From assembly GCA_002102555.1 (NCBI GenBank), contig MCFL01000027.1, forward strand, positions 186,001-250,000: a DNA stretch of 64,000 nt, read 5' to 3'. The number at the start of each line of letters is the position of its first letter. Positions within the stretch are counted from its first letter, which is position 1. A model generated the notes under the pieces. That model had not been told where the DNA came from. It made no database searches and saw nothing but the letters and a program-made list of their open reading frames with translations. This DNA is from Catenaria anguillulae PL171 (Eukaryota; Blastocladiomycota; Blastocladiomycetes; Blastocladiales; Catenariaceae). This document shows, in pieces, positions 22,141 through 33,506 of this stretch. A program made the translations under genes and the position numbers.

Positions 22141-23706
22141 ATGACCGACCAGGCACCCAAGTCAATGTCGCTGATGGCCCATGCCCCGGCGCTCCCGTTT
22201 GACCTCGCCTACCCAATCCTCTTTTACGCCGCCGCCCTCCAAGCCCGCGGCCCACCAACAACCCATGACGATGGCTGCAACGACGACTTTTCCGACCAGG
22301 CGCACGAGCCCAATCCAACGCACCTGATCTCGCTCCTCGTGGCCCTGCCTCCGACCAACCTCGACACCGACCACGCCTCGTCCCACCGCACCCTGCAGCG
22401 CATCCTCCTCCCACACCTGCCATGGCTGTCGCCCGCCCACGCCTCTGAATCCTGCAACCTCCGCATCCTGGACTGGTGGCGCGACCATGCGCCAAACTGG
22501 TCGCCAATCCCTTTGCATCCCATCCAATTGGCCATCGAGCAGGGCCACTTGCCCGTCATTGAATGGTGGTGGACGTATTTGTCGCCACAAACACATCTGC
22601 GTGAACGGGTGTTTGCGCGTGTCCTTGATGCAGCCAGCCAGTATGGCTGCGTCGACATTTTGGACTTTGTTGGGTCACACACCTTGCACCCGGCCTACAC
22701 GCATGCAGCCATTGACCGTGCTGCTTCAGTGCAAGTGCTTGACTGGTGGCTCGAGCGGTGCATCAAGGACGGGTGGGAGCCGCCGCGGTACACGCCGAGG
22801 GCATTTGCGCATGCGAGAATGGCCGACAATGCCAAGCAGTGGTTGGACTGGTGGATGGATCGCGCACATGGTCTCGGCGGGTGGCCGTTTCGGTTGTCCG
22901 ACATTGTGTTGCATACCGTGTCGGCCATGGGCCAGGTTGCCGCCCTCGAGTGGTGGAAGGTGCGTGGGCCGGAGGCCGGGATTGTGTTTCGAGTACATGA
23001 CCCGAACGTCAATCCGGACGAAGAGCCACAGGCTGTAACTGCAAGCACCTTGTGGTATTCGCACAATGCGCTGGACGCGGCCAGCTCGAGCGGTCAACTC
23101 GTCGTGCTTGATTGGTGGTTGCACAGCGGGTTCACCCTGGCATATTCCGAGGCCGCAATCACCGATGCAGCGTGGAATGGGCACGACGACGTATTGCGGT
23201 GGTGGAAGCGGGCCATTGACGAGCACGGACTGGAGCGCAAGCTGGATTCCGAGTTGGCCATCAGCTATGCGTCCAGTGCAGGCCATACGCACGTTCTCGA
23301 CTGGCTCTTGGACGAATCTGGGTGGCCGTTCGAGTACAACTATGATGTTGTGGATTTTGCCGCGGCCGAGGGATCCATTCACACCTTGAATTGGTGGTGG
23401 GCGAGGCGGGATCGGCTCGAGTTTCGATACTCGGCGTCGGCTCTGGACCGCGCGTGTCAACATTCACATTGGGACGTCGTGGAGTGGTTCAAGGACCATG
23501 CACTGGAACCAAGGTGCTCGGAAACAGCCTTGGATATGGTCATTCAAAAGGGCAACATCCGCATTCTTCGATTGTGGGAGAGTGCGGGCTGGCCAGTTAA
23601 GGTTGGCATCGCATGGGAGCGGGTTCTCAAGTTACGTGCCAGGCTCGGCGACGACGTATTTGGTTTTATCCAAGCGTGGTGGCAGCGGCAAGATTTGCCC
23701 ATGTAG
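22141..23706 (+). CDS. F-box-like / WW-containing ankyrin-like repeat protein, copy 1
   Basis: Uninterrupted 521-residue reading from the ATG at 22141, chosen because LPFDLAYPILFYAAAL soon after it matches the same position in two paralogues at 47-50.6 kb. That motif (LPxDLxxPILxF) resembles the first helix of an F-box. Behind it are about a dozen 28-40-residue helical repeats with the signature hhDWW: NLRILDWWRDHAPN, HLPVIEWWWTYLSP, SVQVLDWWLERC, QVAALEWWKVRG, QLVVLDWWLHSG and others, each preceded by an AA..G-type helix as in ankyrin repeats. An F-box plus repeat layout suggests a substrate adaptor of an SCF ubiquitin ligase, but this is inference. Gene-rich expansion of such proteins is plausible in this lineage. 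No signal peptide. Confidence 0.75.
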   Translation: MTDQAPKSMSLMAHAPALPFDLAYPILFYAAALQARGPPTTHDDGCNDDFSDQAHEPNPTHLISLLVALPPTNLDTDHASSHRTLQRILLPHLPWLSPAHASESCNLRILDWWRDHAPNWSPIPLHPIQLAIEQGHLPVIEWWWTYLSPQTHLRERVFARVLDAASQYGCVDILDFVGSHTLHPAYTHAAIDRAASVQVLDWWLERCIKDGWEPPRYTPRAFAHARMADNAKQWLDWWMDRAHGLGGWPFRLSDIVLHTVSAMGQVAALEWWKVRGPEAGIVFRVHDPNVNPDEEPQAVTASTLWYSHNALDAASSSGQLVVLDWWLHSGFTLAYSEAAITDAAWNGHDDVLRWWKRAIDEHGLERKLDSELAISYASSAGHTHVLDWLLDESGWPFEYNYDVVDFAAAEGSIHTLNWWWARRDRLEFRYSASALDRACQHSHWDVVEWFKDHALEPRCSETALDMVIQKGNIRILRLWESAGWPVKVGIAWERVLKLRARLGDDVFGFIQAWWQRQDLPM

Positions 23707-23986
23707 TGTTGCTAATTTCGATTCATTGTATTGTATAAACATTGTGGCCGTCTTCGTCATCGTTTCGCCTCTCAGTCCGTCTCGAATTTGTTCTGAAAGC
23801 AGGACCAGAGTGACTCGTCCTCCCAGCCAGACGATGTTTTACAACCAAGTGCGGCGCAGACACTGAAGACGCGTCATTGTCATTGGACGGAATACACGAC
23901 TGACACACGAAGAGAAACAACAGCAAGATTCACTCACACAGCTCTGGGTAAAGCACACCCTACCCATTCACACGTCGTCCACGCCT

Positions 23987-26713
23987 TCACTCCTCGGCCG
24001 AAAGCCGCAGATGCTTGGTACTCGGCTCACCCGAAGCAGACGATGACGCTGCACCCGCCGCTGCCTCACCCGCCAACATCTCCGCTGCCGGTCGCTTCCT
24101 CTGTGCCGCCGCCGCCGCCGTGACTGCCGCTCCCGCTGCCTGCTGCTGCGTCTTGTGCGCCATCTCGGCTGCAATCTGCTGAATCACGGCAAACACGCGC
24201 CCTGCCTCTGCCATCAACGCCTGGACCCGACCCGCCTCTTTTTCCAACCACGCTCTCGTCTTTGTGATTGTGACATACGATCCACTGCCCCGACCTCCCT
24301 CACTCATGGTCCACGAGTACGCATCGTTGGGTCCTGGTGTCCCATATTTCTTGACAAATGCGCGTGCCGCGGTGATGGTTGCAAAGTCGTTGACGCGGAA
24401 CGTGGATTCGGTGGGCGAGTGCAAAAATGCTTGAATGGCCGGGTTGGTCGGGAAACTTGCGTCGGGCATGGCCCATGTCGGTTGCGCAATCAGCGCTTGG
24501 CCTTGCAGCGTGCGGGCGTGCAGCCAGTTGTATCGCGCTTGCAGGAGCGGGAGGAAATGCGAGGTCGGGGTTGTGGGGATGGTGGCGAGTGAGGGGAGGA
24601 GGGGGACCACGGTCGACACGGCCGTCGACAGATCTTGAGGCGAGTTGGCGAGCAGGTGTGCTTGGACAATCGAGTCAATGTGAGCGAGAGCGGCCTGGTC
24701 ACCTGTGGCTGCGATTTCGCGGGCAATCGTCCAAACCTTGATCTGGAAGGCCGGGTCCACAAGCTGGTCGTGCGTGAGCACGGGCGGTGGCGTGAGAATG
24801 GGCACCAGGAGCGGCAGCCAAGTGGTCGAGTCTGTGACGCGGTCGGCAAGCACAGCTTGAAGCATGTCCAACCCAAACGCAAACTTGTTTGGCATGCGTT
24901 CGAGCAAGGCCACCACGCTGGGCAATAGCTTGATACGCCAATCGTCATCGGGATGCTCGCGCATCGCGCGCGTCAACAACGGAATCGCTTCGTCAGGCAA
25001 ACTTGCCACCGAAAATGTCTCGAGGAACCTGGGAAATGCGTCCACGACGTACTTTGACACAATCACTTGCAAGGCATCCGACTGGCTCACGTCCCTGACC
25101 ACAGCCGGGGCCCTCTGTCGCTGCTCCTGGTTCATGGTGCGCGATTGCGCCATGTACTTAACCAGCGCGTCGGCATCCACGGAATCGCCAGCGTCCAATT
25201 TGAAAGTGACCCGAAACGCTCCGCAGACACCAAGAATCTCGGCCAACCGTTTCATGCCCACGCTCTTGGGGATACCCACCACAAGGTACTTGCGATAAAT
25301 CTGCTGCAACGTCGCACCCTCGTTTCCCGTATACTGCACCCGATTCTCCTTGCGCGACTTCCACAAGTCGGCCTTGCGCTTTGCCTCGGGGTTGACGAGC
25401 TCGCCCAGCGCATTGAACCGCGACGCCGGCCCGCCTCTATCTACATACTCGCCCGTGGCCCCATGATACCACATGTGGACGTTTTCGTCCGACTCTGTGC
25501 GCTCCCACTCGCTTGGCCCGAACGCGCGCCAGTCGTCGCCCGCTTCCATGTGCGCCAAGCACGCATACTCGTCCACGCGCGCGCCCGACGTGATGAGCAG
25601 GTGGAACTGCGAGTTGGCAGGGAGCGAGGCATTGGCTTGCTGGATACGGGCAATGCGCGCACGGTCGTGGCCCTTGAGCGCGTTGAATCCAAGATCGGTG
25701 ATGGACTTGTGCGTGTACTGGTGGGCGAGAAACATATAAAACGCCGACTTGGACGTGGACAAGTGCGTGAGCGCCGACAGGATGTGCTGGCGGTTGGCCG
25801 AGGCCGTGAGCGCGAGGTCGGCCTCCGGAGCCGGTTGGTGGACCGGGTAGCAGATCGAGTAGACGAGGGCAAGGCGGTATCCCGTGGTCACGGGCAGTAA
25901 CTCGTGCTCGGCGTCGGCATAGTGCACGGCGTAGTGGCAAGCCCATTCGGCCGACTTGGCCGCGGCTCCAAAATCATGCGTGGTGGTTGTAGACCCGTCT
26001 TGTTGCCACACAACCAGCTCGCCACCAGTGTGCAAGCTCGGCATCTGCACGACCAGCGTCGCAAACATGCCGTCCTCCTTTTCCGTGTCCCGATGCCGTT
26101 TGAAAAAGCACCCCTCCTCGTATAGCAATCCCTTGTACAACTTGACTTGAAGGGCGAGCTGAGGGCACCCGAGCCGATCGGCCATGCCCTTGACCAGCTC
26201 GTCAAATCCCTTTTGCCATTCTGGATGCGTCACCTTGATCTTGCTGGGCTCGATCTGCCATGTCTTGCGCACGCTCGTGTCCATGACCGTCTCGGTATCC
26301 CTACCAAACGGCGCCAGCCGACCCGCACTGGCAATCTTGCGCGCCACATCCGGGTCCGTCAGCGGCACCGCCACGGGCCCAACGCCGTCAATAACGAGCC
26401 CAGGCAAGACAGGTAGACTATCGGCCTTGCCTCCAAACGTAAACTCGCCAAACCCAGCGCCTTCCGGGTTTGCCAGTGCGTGCGCCAGCGTACCGGCACC
26501 AAGGTCGTCGAGATCAGGTGCGCCAACCACCTCGGCATCGTCTTCGTCCGGGTTGACGTCGATGGGCGCGGGCCCACCGTTGCGCGATCCGCGCAGGCCG
26601 CCGCCCGCGCCAAACCCAAAGGCCATGAGGTCGTCGTCGCTGTCGCTGTCGCTGCCGCCAAACGGGTCGAGGCCGCCATAGTTTGCGAGTTCGGAGCGGT
26701 GAACCCAAGGCAT
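23987..26713 (-). CDS. 2-oxoglutarate/Fe(II)-dependent oxygenase-domain protein
   Basis: Clean single-exon reading of 908 residues. An acidic N-terminus (GGLDPFGGSDSDSDDDLM) precedes a double-stranded beta-helix domain at about residues 170-320. It has the iron-binding HxD in FFKRHRDTEKEDGMF, then MPSLHTGGELVV. The distal His and the 2OG-binding Arg lie in DAEHELLPVTTGYRLALVY. This is the prolyl-4-hydroxylase-type fold. Similar fungal proteins with long helical C-termini exist, but their substrates are not generally known. The remaining 550 residues are helical, probably a scaffold or substrate-binding arm, ending in an Ala/Ser-rich tail. Start at MPWVHRSEL is preferred; the frame stays open to an upstream ATG at 26818, so a longer form cannot be excluded. 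Confidence 0.82.
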   Translation of the reverse strand: MPWVHRSELANYGGLDPFGGSDSDSDDDLMAFGFGAGGGLRGSRNGGPAPIDVNPDEDDAEVVGAPDLDDLGAGTLAHALANPEGAGFGEFTFGGKADSLPVLPGLVIDGVGPVAVPLTDPDVARKIASAGRLAPFGRDTETVMDTSVRKTWQIEPSKIKVTHPEWQKGFDELVKGMADRLGCPQLALQVKLYKGLLYEEGCFFKRHRDTEKEDGMFATLVVQMPSLHTGGELVVWQQDGSTTTTHDFGAAAKSAEWACHYAVHYADAEHELLPVTTGYRLALVYSICYPVHQPAPEADLALTASANRQHILSALTHLSTSKSAFYMFLAHQYTHKSITDLGFNALKGHDRARIARIQQANASLPANSQFHLLITSGARVDEYACLAHMEAGDDWRAFGPSEWERTESDENVHMWYHGATGEYVDRGGPASRFNALGELVNPEAKRKADLWKSRKENRVQYTGNEGATLQQIYRKYLVVGIPKSVGMKRLAEILGVCGAFRVTFKLDAGDSVDADALVKYMAQSRTMNQEQRQRAPAVVRDVSQSDALQVIVSKYVVDAFPRFLETFSVASLPDEAIPLLTRAMREHPDDDWRIKLLPSVVALLERMPNKFAFGLDMLQAVLADRVTDSTTWLPLLVPILTPPPVLTHDQLVDPAFQIKVWTIAREIAATGDQAALAHIDSIVQAHLLANSPQDLSTAVSTVVPLLPSLATIPTTPTSHFLPLLQARYNWLHARTLQGQALIAQPTWAMPDASFPTNPAIQAFLHSPTESTFRVNDFATITAARAFVKKYGTPGPNDAYSWTMSEGGRGSGSYVTITKTRAWLEKEAGRVQALMAEAGRVFAVIQQIAAEMAHKTQQQAAGAAVTAAAAAQRKRPAAEMLAGEAAAGAASSSASGEPSTKHLRLSAEE

Positions 26714-27206
26714 GATGGTTATGGTGGTGTTGGTTGGATGTTGATTCGAATGGTACGGTGGGGTCTGAATTGGGCGCCGGAACGAAATTTCTTTGGCGGC
26801 GGCGTCTGCCTTTTTCATTCATATTTATTTGGGAGAATGCGAGACAGTCGGGAGAAATGGCCAAGGCAAAAGCAACAACCAGCGAAAGACGTCGACACGT
26901 TGCAACTTTCAGCTCCGCGTTTGAAATAATGTGAAACAAGACACAAGATGGCGGCGAGACACTGCTTTTGTTTTGTTTTGTTATATGGAAATACTCAACT
27001 CGCGTTTGGAAAATAAAGGAGAGAGGACAACAACTAGACCGATAGCGGAGGACACGACTGCAGGAGAAGAAACAACCGAGATGAGCAAGAAAACCGGAGA
27101 AAACACGAAAAAGAATGAAGACAAGACGCGAGGATGCAAAAAAGGAGCGGGGAGAGACAGAAAAGAGACAGTATCAGCTAATCAAAATGCTACGCAACAG
27201 ACACGC
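26714..27206. other. Intergenic between two minus-strand genes
   Basis: Promoter of the 2OG oxygenase gene and 3' UTR of HMG-CoA reductase. Purine-rich on the plus strand between 27000 and 27180, as expected for a pyrimidine-rich 3' UTR on the minus strand. No gene seen. Confidence 0.45.
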
Positions 27207-30200
27207 TCACGACTTGATGCACGACCCAACCACGGGGGACTTGCCCTGCTCGACCAAATCCGCCGACGATGCCGCGGGTGTCAACCCTTGCACGGGCGAC
27301 TCTGCCGCGGGCGCCACTGCTTGCTCACCTGGTGATGGCACGGCGGGCGTCTGCGGTTTGCGATTGTGCTGCATGTGGCTCTTGACCAAATGGCCAGCAG
27401 CCAACGCCGCAAGCAAACTCAGCTCACCTGCCATGACACTGGCGGCAATGATCCTGGCCAACCGTTGCGCGTTGGCACCGGGTGTCGTCGGATGTGCGCC
27501 CCGCACGCCCAGCAAGTCCAACATGGCGGCCTGTGGTGCCAAACTCGTTCCGCCACCCACAGTGCCAACCTCAATGCACGGCATGGAGCACGAAATGAAC
27601 AAATCGTCGAGACCGGTTTCAGCATTGGCTACGGGTTCCATGAGCGTGATGCATTGCGACGACTCGACATTTTGCGCGGGATCTTGGCCAGTCGCCAGGT
27701 ACACGGCCGTGAGAATGTTGGCGGCGTGCGCGTTGAACCCGCCAATGCTTCCTGCCATGGCCGATCCCACCAAGTTCTTCTTGATGTTCACGGCCACGAG
27801 GGCCTCGACACTGGTCTTGAGCACCGACTTGACGACGGCGGCGGGAATCACGGCGCTGGCAACCACCGACTTGCCACGGCCCTCGATCCAGTTGATGGCG
27901 GCTGGCTTCTTGTCGGTGCAGTAATTGCCCGACAAGGCAATCACCTCTGCATCCTCAAACCTGTCTCTGAGCAATGCCAGCGCGGCCTCACACCCTTTTG
28001 AAATCATGTTCATGCCCATGGCATCACCCGTGGTCGTAGCAAACCGCACATACAAGAGCTTGCCCGCCAACGCACACTGGACACGCTGCAGCCTGGCAAA
28101 CCGCGACGTGGAATCAAACGCGCTCTTGACCTCGGCAAACCCGGCAAGCGACTCGATCCATTCGCGGCACAGCGCCGCACGTGCAACCGAGGGGAACTCG
28201 AGGCACGGCCCGCGCGTCATGCCGTCCTTGACCAGCACCGTGTTTGCGCCGCCGCCCAACGTGATGGCCTTGCACCCACGACTCGTGCTGGCAACCAGGC
28301 ATCCCTCGGTCGTGGCCATGGGCACATAGTACGTCTGGCCGTCAATCTTGAATGGACCCGCAACGCCCACGGGCAACGGCAGGTATCCGATCACGTTCTC
28401 GCAGCACGCACCCTGCACTTGGTCGTACCGGTAGTTTGCCACGGGAAGTGCAGAGGCGGACAGGGACGAGGGAGTGGGCGACCCGTGCTTGGCGAGTAGC
28501 AGGTCGGTCGCGAGGCGCCGGACGTGCACGGCACGTTCAAAGTCGAGGTGCAGTTTGGTTTCGAGCGCGTGGAAGGCAAGCTGGCCCGCAGCAACAAGCT
28601 CTGCGAGGTGTGTGTCCGAGTGCGAAGCAAGCGGAATCGCGGGGTCCATCGGGGCGGGGGCAGAGACGGTCGGGGCAGTGGGCACAGGAGCAACTGTCGC
28701 GGCAGGTGCGGGCGGCGACGAGACAACTTGCTGCTGCGGCTGCGGGCGCGCCGGGGTCGCTGGTTTGCCTTGCTTGACGGGCGACTTTGCAGATCCAAGC
28801 GCCGACGACACGGCACGCGGCGCCGTGGGCGGATGTGCTTGCGAGCGACCCTTGAACAGCGCCGCTGCATTCAGAACGACCGAAACCACCAACAGCGCCG
28901 TGACCTGCCAATGATCCCACACGGACGCGGTGCCGACGGGCACAACCTCTACAATGCGCCCGGACTCCACAGCGGCCTCGCTGGCGGCCGACCCAAGCAA
29001 CATAACCTTGACGGGCGGCAAAACAGTCACGGCCACCCGTGGAACCACTTGTTGGACCCACGTCAGCGGCACGCGCACGTGCTCGCGGGCAACGTCCACG
29101 GCCTGGGCGCGCGGAAGCAGCTCAAACACTTTGCCGCTGGCGGCGGCCGCTGGCCACAAGTGCGCCCAGAACTGAGCTGCAAGCACGCCAAAGAGCAGCA
29201 AAAGCTTGAGAGACGCAACCAGCGAGTTGCCGTGCGCCGACAACGCGAAGGCCGATTTGGCCGACTTGAACGAGGTGCGTGGCGGCGGAATCGCCGAGGC
29301 AGCGGGAGCAGAGAGCTTGGCGGGCGACGTGGACGGAGTGCGCGGGCCAGTCGTCTGGGCAGTCATGCTGGACGAGGCAGAGGCGGTGGTGCCGAGTGCC
29401 AATGTACGCTCGGCATTGTGTTCCATGTGCAAGGCCACAACGGCGACAAACACGGTAAACATGCCCAGCCCATCAAACGCCAAAATGAGCATGCCGAGCG
29501 TGCAAAACTCGGACAAGCCGCGAACGCCCGAGGCGGCGCCAAGGGCCAGCACGGCAATCTCGGCCAGCAGGTCGCGGAGCATAGTCGGACCCACCTCGGA
29601 AACGCCCATGGCTACTTTGGCGTGGATCGGGTTGGCGTGGACCGAATCGGTCGGGGGTTGCGCCAGGAGAATAGCTTTGGCGAGCAGGTACGGCCGCTCA
29701 AAGCCAACGGTGATGACGAGGAAAGGCAGGGCTTCGGCCATCATGATGAGAGTGAGCGGGACGCGGAGCAGCTGTGTTATGACGAGCGAAGCGAGCAGGG
29801 CAGAGGTGCCATAGGCCATGACCGAGGCAGCTGATTATGCGACAGTACCAAGCAGGTCAGCACCCAGACGATGCAAGCAACGAAATGAGAGGAAGCCCGT
29901 ACCGAGAATAAACTTGCTGCCAACCTTGCGCATGTTGTAAAACAGGTACCCGAACGTGGCGTGCATCATGGCGTACGCGGCAAACACAACAACAACGTCG
30001 GCAGGCTCGGCGAGAACCACAAGGTGAAGGACCACGGACATGAAGCGTGCAAGCTGCATGATCCACCATTTCAGGCCCGAAGCGGCAGCAGCTGCAGGTG
30101 TGGGTGGCACGGTTGAAGTGGATACTCCGGCGGCTGTCGGCGACGAGGTCGGCATGGCACGCATGACACGTTCAGCAACGACTTCACCGCCGTCGAGCGA

Positions 30201-31082
30201 CAAGCGATTGACGGCATCGGCAAACGCATGGGCAAGGGCCAGATCGTGGGCCGACGTTGCCTTGAGGACCAAGGTCAAGTAAGCACCGCCGGCAGATTGG
30301 GCACCGGTCGGGTCGGCGAGCATGGAGGCATAGTCGAGGGGTGATGCCGACGAGGACGACACCAAGGTGCGTGCAGGTGCAGGGTCGGCGGCCAATAAGG
30401 CAGCGTCATTGTTCCAGGCCGCGAGCGGCGAGAGAATCCAACAGCCCGATTGCGGGTCGGTAAAGGAGAGCAAGTTTGAATCGGAATCGGAACCAGCGGC
30501 CGCCGGTTTGTAGCACAAGTCTGGATATCCGACCCGGCGGCCAGAGGCCACGTCATGGACCACGAGCCCACCCGAGGCGAGGTGGTTCTGGACACGCAGC
30601 ATGGCGTGCAGGGCGTTGGGCGTGGTGGCGGTGAAGGCGCCGGCAGGCTGGACGTGGACTTGGAGCATGAGCGCCTGATCGTGGTCTTGCGCCATGGCTG
30701 CTGCTGCGGCCGACGAGGTATCGTCGCTGCTGGCCACGGGCGAGACGATGGTGGCCGACAAGCGCGGAAACTTGATTGGGTCGTCGGCGCCGAGCGGGAC
30801 GGCGGGCCCCACACGGGTGAGCAGCGCAAGGCAGGCAAGGGCAAGGATGAAGGAGCCCGTGAGCGACTCGATCGGCCTGCGGGCAAATGCAACCGACAGG
30901 CCCGACAAGACGGAAGCGGCCTTGGTCGATACGTTGTTTGGCGGCGTTGATCCGGAGGCTGCGCCTGATCCGGCTCGGGCGGCGTGTGTGGGCGCGGGCG
31001 GCTGCCCTGGCGCGGGTGACGAGGGCGGCGACATTGCTCGAGTAGGTGCGTGCGTGTGTGTCGGTGCCGAGTATGAAGTCAC
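27207..31082 (-). CDS. HMG1: 3-hydroxy-3-methylglutaryl-CoA reductase
   Basis: Rate-limiting enzyme of the mevalonate pathway: reduces HMG-CoA to mevalonate with two NADPH, for sterol and isoprenoid synthesis in the ER. Exon 1 (31082-29903) and exon 2 (29830-27207) join as [16 protein letters not shown]; about 1267 residues. The N-terminus has a membrane helix ([16 protein letters not shown]) and a lumenal loop. A sterol-sensing-type membrane block crosses the splice ([36 protein letters not shown]). A Pro/Ala linker leads to the catalytic domain: [64 protein letters not shown]. The catalytic His sits in [11 protein letters not shown] near the C-terminus. All hallmark motifs are present and the frame is clean. 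The start at 31082 is the upstream of two ATGs; [10 protein letters not shown] is the alternative. Confidence 0.96.
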
Positions 31083-31548
31083 TGCGGACGGGCGCTACAG
31101 CCTGTATGGAGGAGAGCAGGGCACAGGGGCGTTCGTTGTGTTGTGTCGGTTGATGGAAAGACGGACGACGTCGTCGGCGGGAATCAGCAACAGGAACAGC
31201 CTGAGGTCGCAATGGACATATGATACGCTGCCTACTACCAACCGTCGCGGTACCGGGAAATACAGGGACCAGCGTAAGGGGAAGGGCCAGAGTGTGTCGG
31301 GTCCGCCATCCCCCGGCATGCCAAGACGGAGGCGTCAAGGGGGCTGTTGGCCTGGCCGGAAATTCACAAATTTTAATTTTGGCGGATATCACACCACTCG
31401 GTCGACGCGTTCGCACTTGAGTTGCGCTCAAATGACGCCTTCCCAGCTTTCTCGGCTTCGTTGATGCCCCAAACGCTTGATATCTGACCAGCTGTATGCC
31501 CTGATAACACACACAAAGTCGGTGTATGCGCCCAGACCTCTAAATGAT
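31083..31548. other. Promoter of HMG-CoA reductase
   Basis: Upstream of HMG1 and downstream of the next minus-strand gene. A short AT-rich run, aaattttaattttgg, lies near 31369-31383. No gene seen. Confidence 0.45.
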
Positions 31549-33241
31549 CTAACCTGGCAGGCCCAGCCGGACATACCTCGGAGCCTCCTCATCCCTTGCC
31601 GACTTGGAATGCTCCAGCAACGCCCTCGTCACATTGTAATCAACATCCCACACCTTCCACGGCTGTGTGGTCGCCGCCTCGCTCGCATCAAACCTCGACA
31701 GCTTCCTCGCCGCTGGAGACACCATCCGCAACATAATCTCGTGCTCATCCAACACTTCTCGGTACACGAGCCGATCCGACACCATGTCTTGCGCCACCGA
31801 CTCGTACGACATCCGGTGCGCTGCCTGCGGCGACGATGGTGAAGCCCGTACTGGCTTTTTCATCTTCTTGTTCTTGCCAGTATTGCTACTCGCCGAGCCG
31901 CCCTTCTTCCCACCCCCACCTGCTCGCCCCGCTCTTGTTGCTGTTGCTGCGAGCGTTGCTGGCGCACGAGACACGCTGATCGTTCCAGATACAGTCACGG
32001 CAACATCCACCAGATACTGATTGGCAACGTAGTAGACATTTTCGTTGTAATAGTCGAGCACGGTGTCTCCTCGGCGATGAAAGTGCAGCTCGGGCCCAAC
32101 CTGGCGCATAAAGAAGCGCGGGTGCAGGGCGTTGATGGACGACAGAACAGCATTTTCTCCAGTCTACACAAACGAAAACAGTGCACGCAGATGAGGTCAG
32201 GGTTAAAATTGTGACATTGTGTGTCCATTTGGGCTCAACGTACAATGGTGAAAAACGACCATTCGGGATTAAACGAGACCTCGTGCACCTTGGACACCTC
32301 CACCTTGAACTCGTACTTTGCCACATTGCGCATGTACGCCATGGCAGTCGAAATGTGCCCGTGGTACGTTGGCGAAAAGAGGGCGCGGTTGGCGGCCGAG
32401 TCCCATTGGTTTGGACGGAGTGGGTCAAATGAGAGCGCTTCGAGTGCGGGCTTTGCAATCTTGGTACTCACTTCATGGCCAGCGTCATTGGATGTTAGCG
32501 ACCGACACCTGCGCATGACAAGACGATGCTCGGTTGGAAAGATACTGGAATTCAATCGCCCGTACCGTACTCTTCGAAATCCGTGTATAATTCATCAAAC
32601 CCGAACGTCTCGGCCGCCATCTCCCTCGTTTCTTTAAACCACTCCTCGCTAATGTACTTGCGACTCTGCTCACGCGCGCGTGCGTAATGTTCGGCAAACC
32701 GCTCCTGATCGTTTCCAAACAGCCGATCCATGAGCGACCGCGGCCGCGGCCGAGGGACCTGCCCCTCCTCGTCGATTGCCGATGCCAAGGCATGATACAC
32801 TTCGGGAATCGGTCCGTTGCCGTACTCAATCTCCGTGTCGGTCAGCCGCGGAGCGTCGTGGCCAAACAGCCATAGATGTTTCGGAAACTGGCCATCGGCG
32901 CGGAGCTTGTCGATGATAGCCGGGTTGGCCAGCTGGGCGTCCCGCTGTGCACGCTCCTCGGGCGTCAAGGTGAGATTGAGCTTTGTGGGTTTGTGGACGG
33001 TGCCGTCAAACGACGGAGGAATCACAATGGACATGGGGTTGATAGAGGCCGGTCGTCTTTTCTTGGTATTGGCCGTGGCGAGCAATGGGCGGCAAGTGTG
33101 AAGTGGGCGAAGTGTATGTGGTCCGATCACCGTTGAGAGAAGCCAGTGTGGGCGATGGAGCCAGCTTGCAGGTGTTGCAACAACGGCGAGTGGGCAGCTT
33201 AGCAGCGGCCAGGCAAGCCTTGACAAGTGATATGCATCCAT
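31549..33241 (-). CDS. Hypothetical protein, probable mitochondrial targeting
   Basis: Not recognised. The first exon begins MDAYHLSRLAWPLLSC and runs through a basic, acid-free 70 residues (HTCRPLLATANTKKRRP), which looks like a mitochondrial presequence. A soluble charged domain follows (LTLTPEERAQRDAQLANPAI, FGHDAPRLTDTEIEYGNG, AEHYARAREQSRKYISEEWF). A middle exon (about 32236-32555) reads SFDPLRPNQWDSAANRALFS and MAYMRNVAKYEFKVEVSKVH. The last exon (to 31549) reads FHRRGDTVLDYYNENVYYVA and has a Gly/Lys-rich insert. Intron 2 is clear at about 32164-32240; the first junction near 32500-32580 cannot be placed in phase without a one-base change. Alternative starts are 33268 and 33034 (MSIVIPPSF). 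Ribosomal or assembly-factor roles were considered but not supported by a recognised motif. Confidence 0.6.
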
Positions 33242-33506
33242 GACGATTGATTTCAGAGAGTGCTTCATGCATCAGCTGCAGTAGTGTGACATATTATTTG
33301 CTTCATCGCAGTTTTGTCAATGGTCATTTGCCATTTCGATCGTCAAAGTTGGCAGCCTGGTTGAGGGAGTCAGATTCCGTGAGACATTCAGCGGAAGTTC
33401 GATATGGACTTGGTGACGGGAGTCATATGGTTGATCCGAAAATGCAGAATCTATCATGTGTAAAGGTTCAATTGAAGGGGTATACGAGCTCAGCACCCAA
33501 AATGAA

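Noticed and set aside
28524-29834. 436-codon open frame on the plus strand
   Set aside because: It is the antisense shadow of the HMG-CoA reductase coding sequence; its product is Arg/Gly/His-rich with no motif.
31549-33241. Mitochondrial ribosomal protein mS35 or mL45 for the unknown gene
   Set aside because: The signature blocks I know for those families are not present; only the presequence-like start is suggestive.
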